Shown: piece by piece, positions 21,674 through 22,017 of the stretch
Layout of the letters: each line of letters begins with the position of its first letter
Position numbering within the stretch: the stretch's first letter is position 1
Assembly (NCBI GenBank): GCA_934692295.1
Contig: CAKUTL010000023.1
Location: forward strand, 1 to 22,017
Source of the DNA: an uncultured Candidatus Melainabacteria bacterium
GTDB lineage: Bacteria > Cyanobacteriota > Vampirovibrionia > Gastranaerophilales > Gastranaerophilaceae
Reading direction: 5' to 3'
Length of the DNA: 22,017 nucleotides
Translations under genes and position numbers: made by a program
The notes under the pieces: model-generated
Seen by the model: only the letters and a program-made list of their open reading frames with translations
Told to the model about the DNA's origin: nothing
Databases searched by the model: none

Positions 21674-22017
21674 ATGAATAAAAAAGTCTTATCTAATTTT
21701 GCTTTGTTTTTAACTGCTTTGATTTGGGGTGTGTCTTTTGTTGCCCAAAAAGCGGGTATGGATTATGTTGGGGCTTTTAGTTTTAATTTTGCGAGAAGTA
21801 TTTTGGGTGGATTAAGTTTAATTCCTCTTATTTTTCTTGTAAAAATGACAACTCCTGATAATAGACCGAAAAAGTTAAAACATTTACAACATTGGTATCT
21901 TTTTAAGGCGGGTGCTTTTTGCGGACTGGCATTGTTTACTGCGATGAGTTTGCAACAATATAGCATGATTTCAGCTAGTGCAGGAAAGGCTGGATTTATT
22001 TCAGCATTGTACATTAT
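21674..22017 (+). CDS. EamA/DMT-family transporter, N-terminal part (3' truncated)
   Basis: The reading frame opens at ATG 21674 and runs off the window end (114 codons seen). The sequence is a typical drug/metabolite transporter start: NFALFLTALIWGVSFVAQKA (first helix, with the family IWG.sf motif), FSFNFARSILGGLSLIPLIF (second helix with the Arg of the 'R' motif), a basic loop (TTPDNRPKKLKHLQH), then AGAFCGLALFTAMSLQQYSM and SASAGKAGFISALYI. EamA proteins have ten helices in two repeats and export or import metabolites; the substrate cannot be told. The promoter and ribosome site upstream are strong, so this is the true start of the gene. Confidence 0.9.
   Translation, partial: MNKKVLSNFALFLTALIWGVSFVAQKAGMDYVGAFSFNFARSILGGLSLIPLIFLVKMTTPDNRPKKLKHLQHWYLFKAGAFCGLALFTAMSLQQYSMISASAGKAGFISALYI

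Overview
The window looks like a chromosomal segment of an AT-rich, non-photosynthetic relative of Cyanobacteria, most likely a gut lineage of the Melainabacteria/Gastranaerophilales type. This is an inference from several signs: strongly AT-biased codons and spacers; three prepilin-like proteins opening with FTLAEVLITLG; ATP synthase beta and epsilon as a separate atpD-atpC pair, the arrangement known from cyanobacteria; a 1500-residue AsmA/YhdP-like protein, which implies a diderm envelope; and rubrerythrin, which fits an anaerobe. No rRNA, tRNA, CRISPR array, transposase or phage structural gene was seen.

Layout. 1-369: 3' end of a zinc-type alcohol/polyol dehydrogenase. 395-1506 (minus): two overlapping half-size chromate-transporter (CHR) proteins. 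1665-2390 (plus): a glutamine-rich membrane protein, ending at a bidirectional terminator. 2492-4708 (minus): operon atpD, atpC and a small membrane-anchored protein. 4801-5876: a prepilin (minus) divergent from an XRE-type regulator (plus), with a 12-bp inverted repeat between them. 5963-8603 (plus): a uridine-kinase-like P-loop kinase, two conserved-looking unknown proteins, and type II 3-dehydroquinate dehydratase (aroQ), whose promoter predicts a leaderless mRNA. 8616-8945 (minus): a small unknown protein. 9125-11249 (plus): a two-gene operon of a histidine-kinase-like protein lacking its phospho-acceptor histidine and a MalK/UgpC-type ABC ATPase. 11246-11410 (minus): a 54-residue small protein. 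11586-16725 (plus): rubrerythrin, then the AsmA-like giant protein. 16726-17301: a 576-bp gene-free stretch packed with GC-richer palindromes. 17302-19408: a second divergent prepilin/HTH pair and then a third prepilin. 19413-20075 (minus): a DUF4145-like protein with a C-terminal membrane anchor. 20194-21495 (minus): glucose-6-phosphate isomerase. 21674-end (plus): start of an EamA/DMT transporter.

The most interesting themes are: (i) a prepilin set sharing an unusual C-terminal signature (VDINGxxxPN...VDxFxF, a later cysteine pair, then an aromatic tail), two members of which are divergent from small HTH genes with repeat motifs in the shared promoter; (ii) a pseudo-kinase fused by operon to an orphan sugar-type ABC ATPase; (iii) promoters so close to start codons that leaderless translation is predicted; and (iv) a dense cluster of palindromic intergenic repeats. 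Family names come from motif recognition only; no database search was possible.
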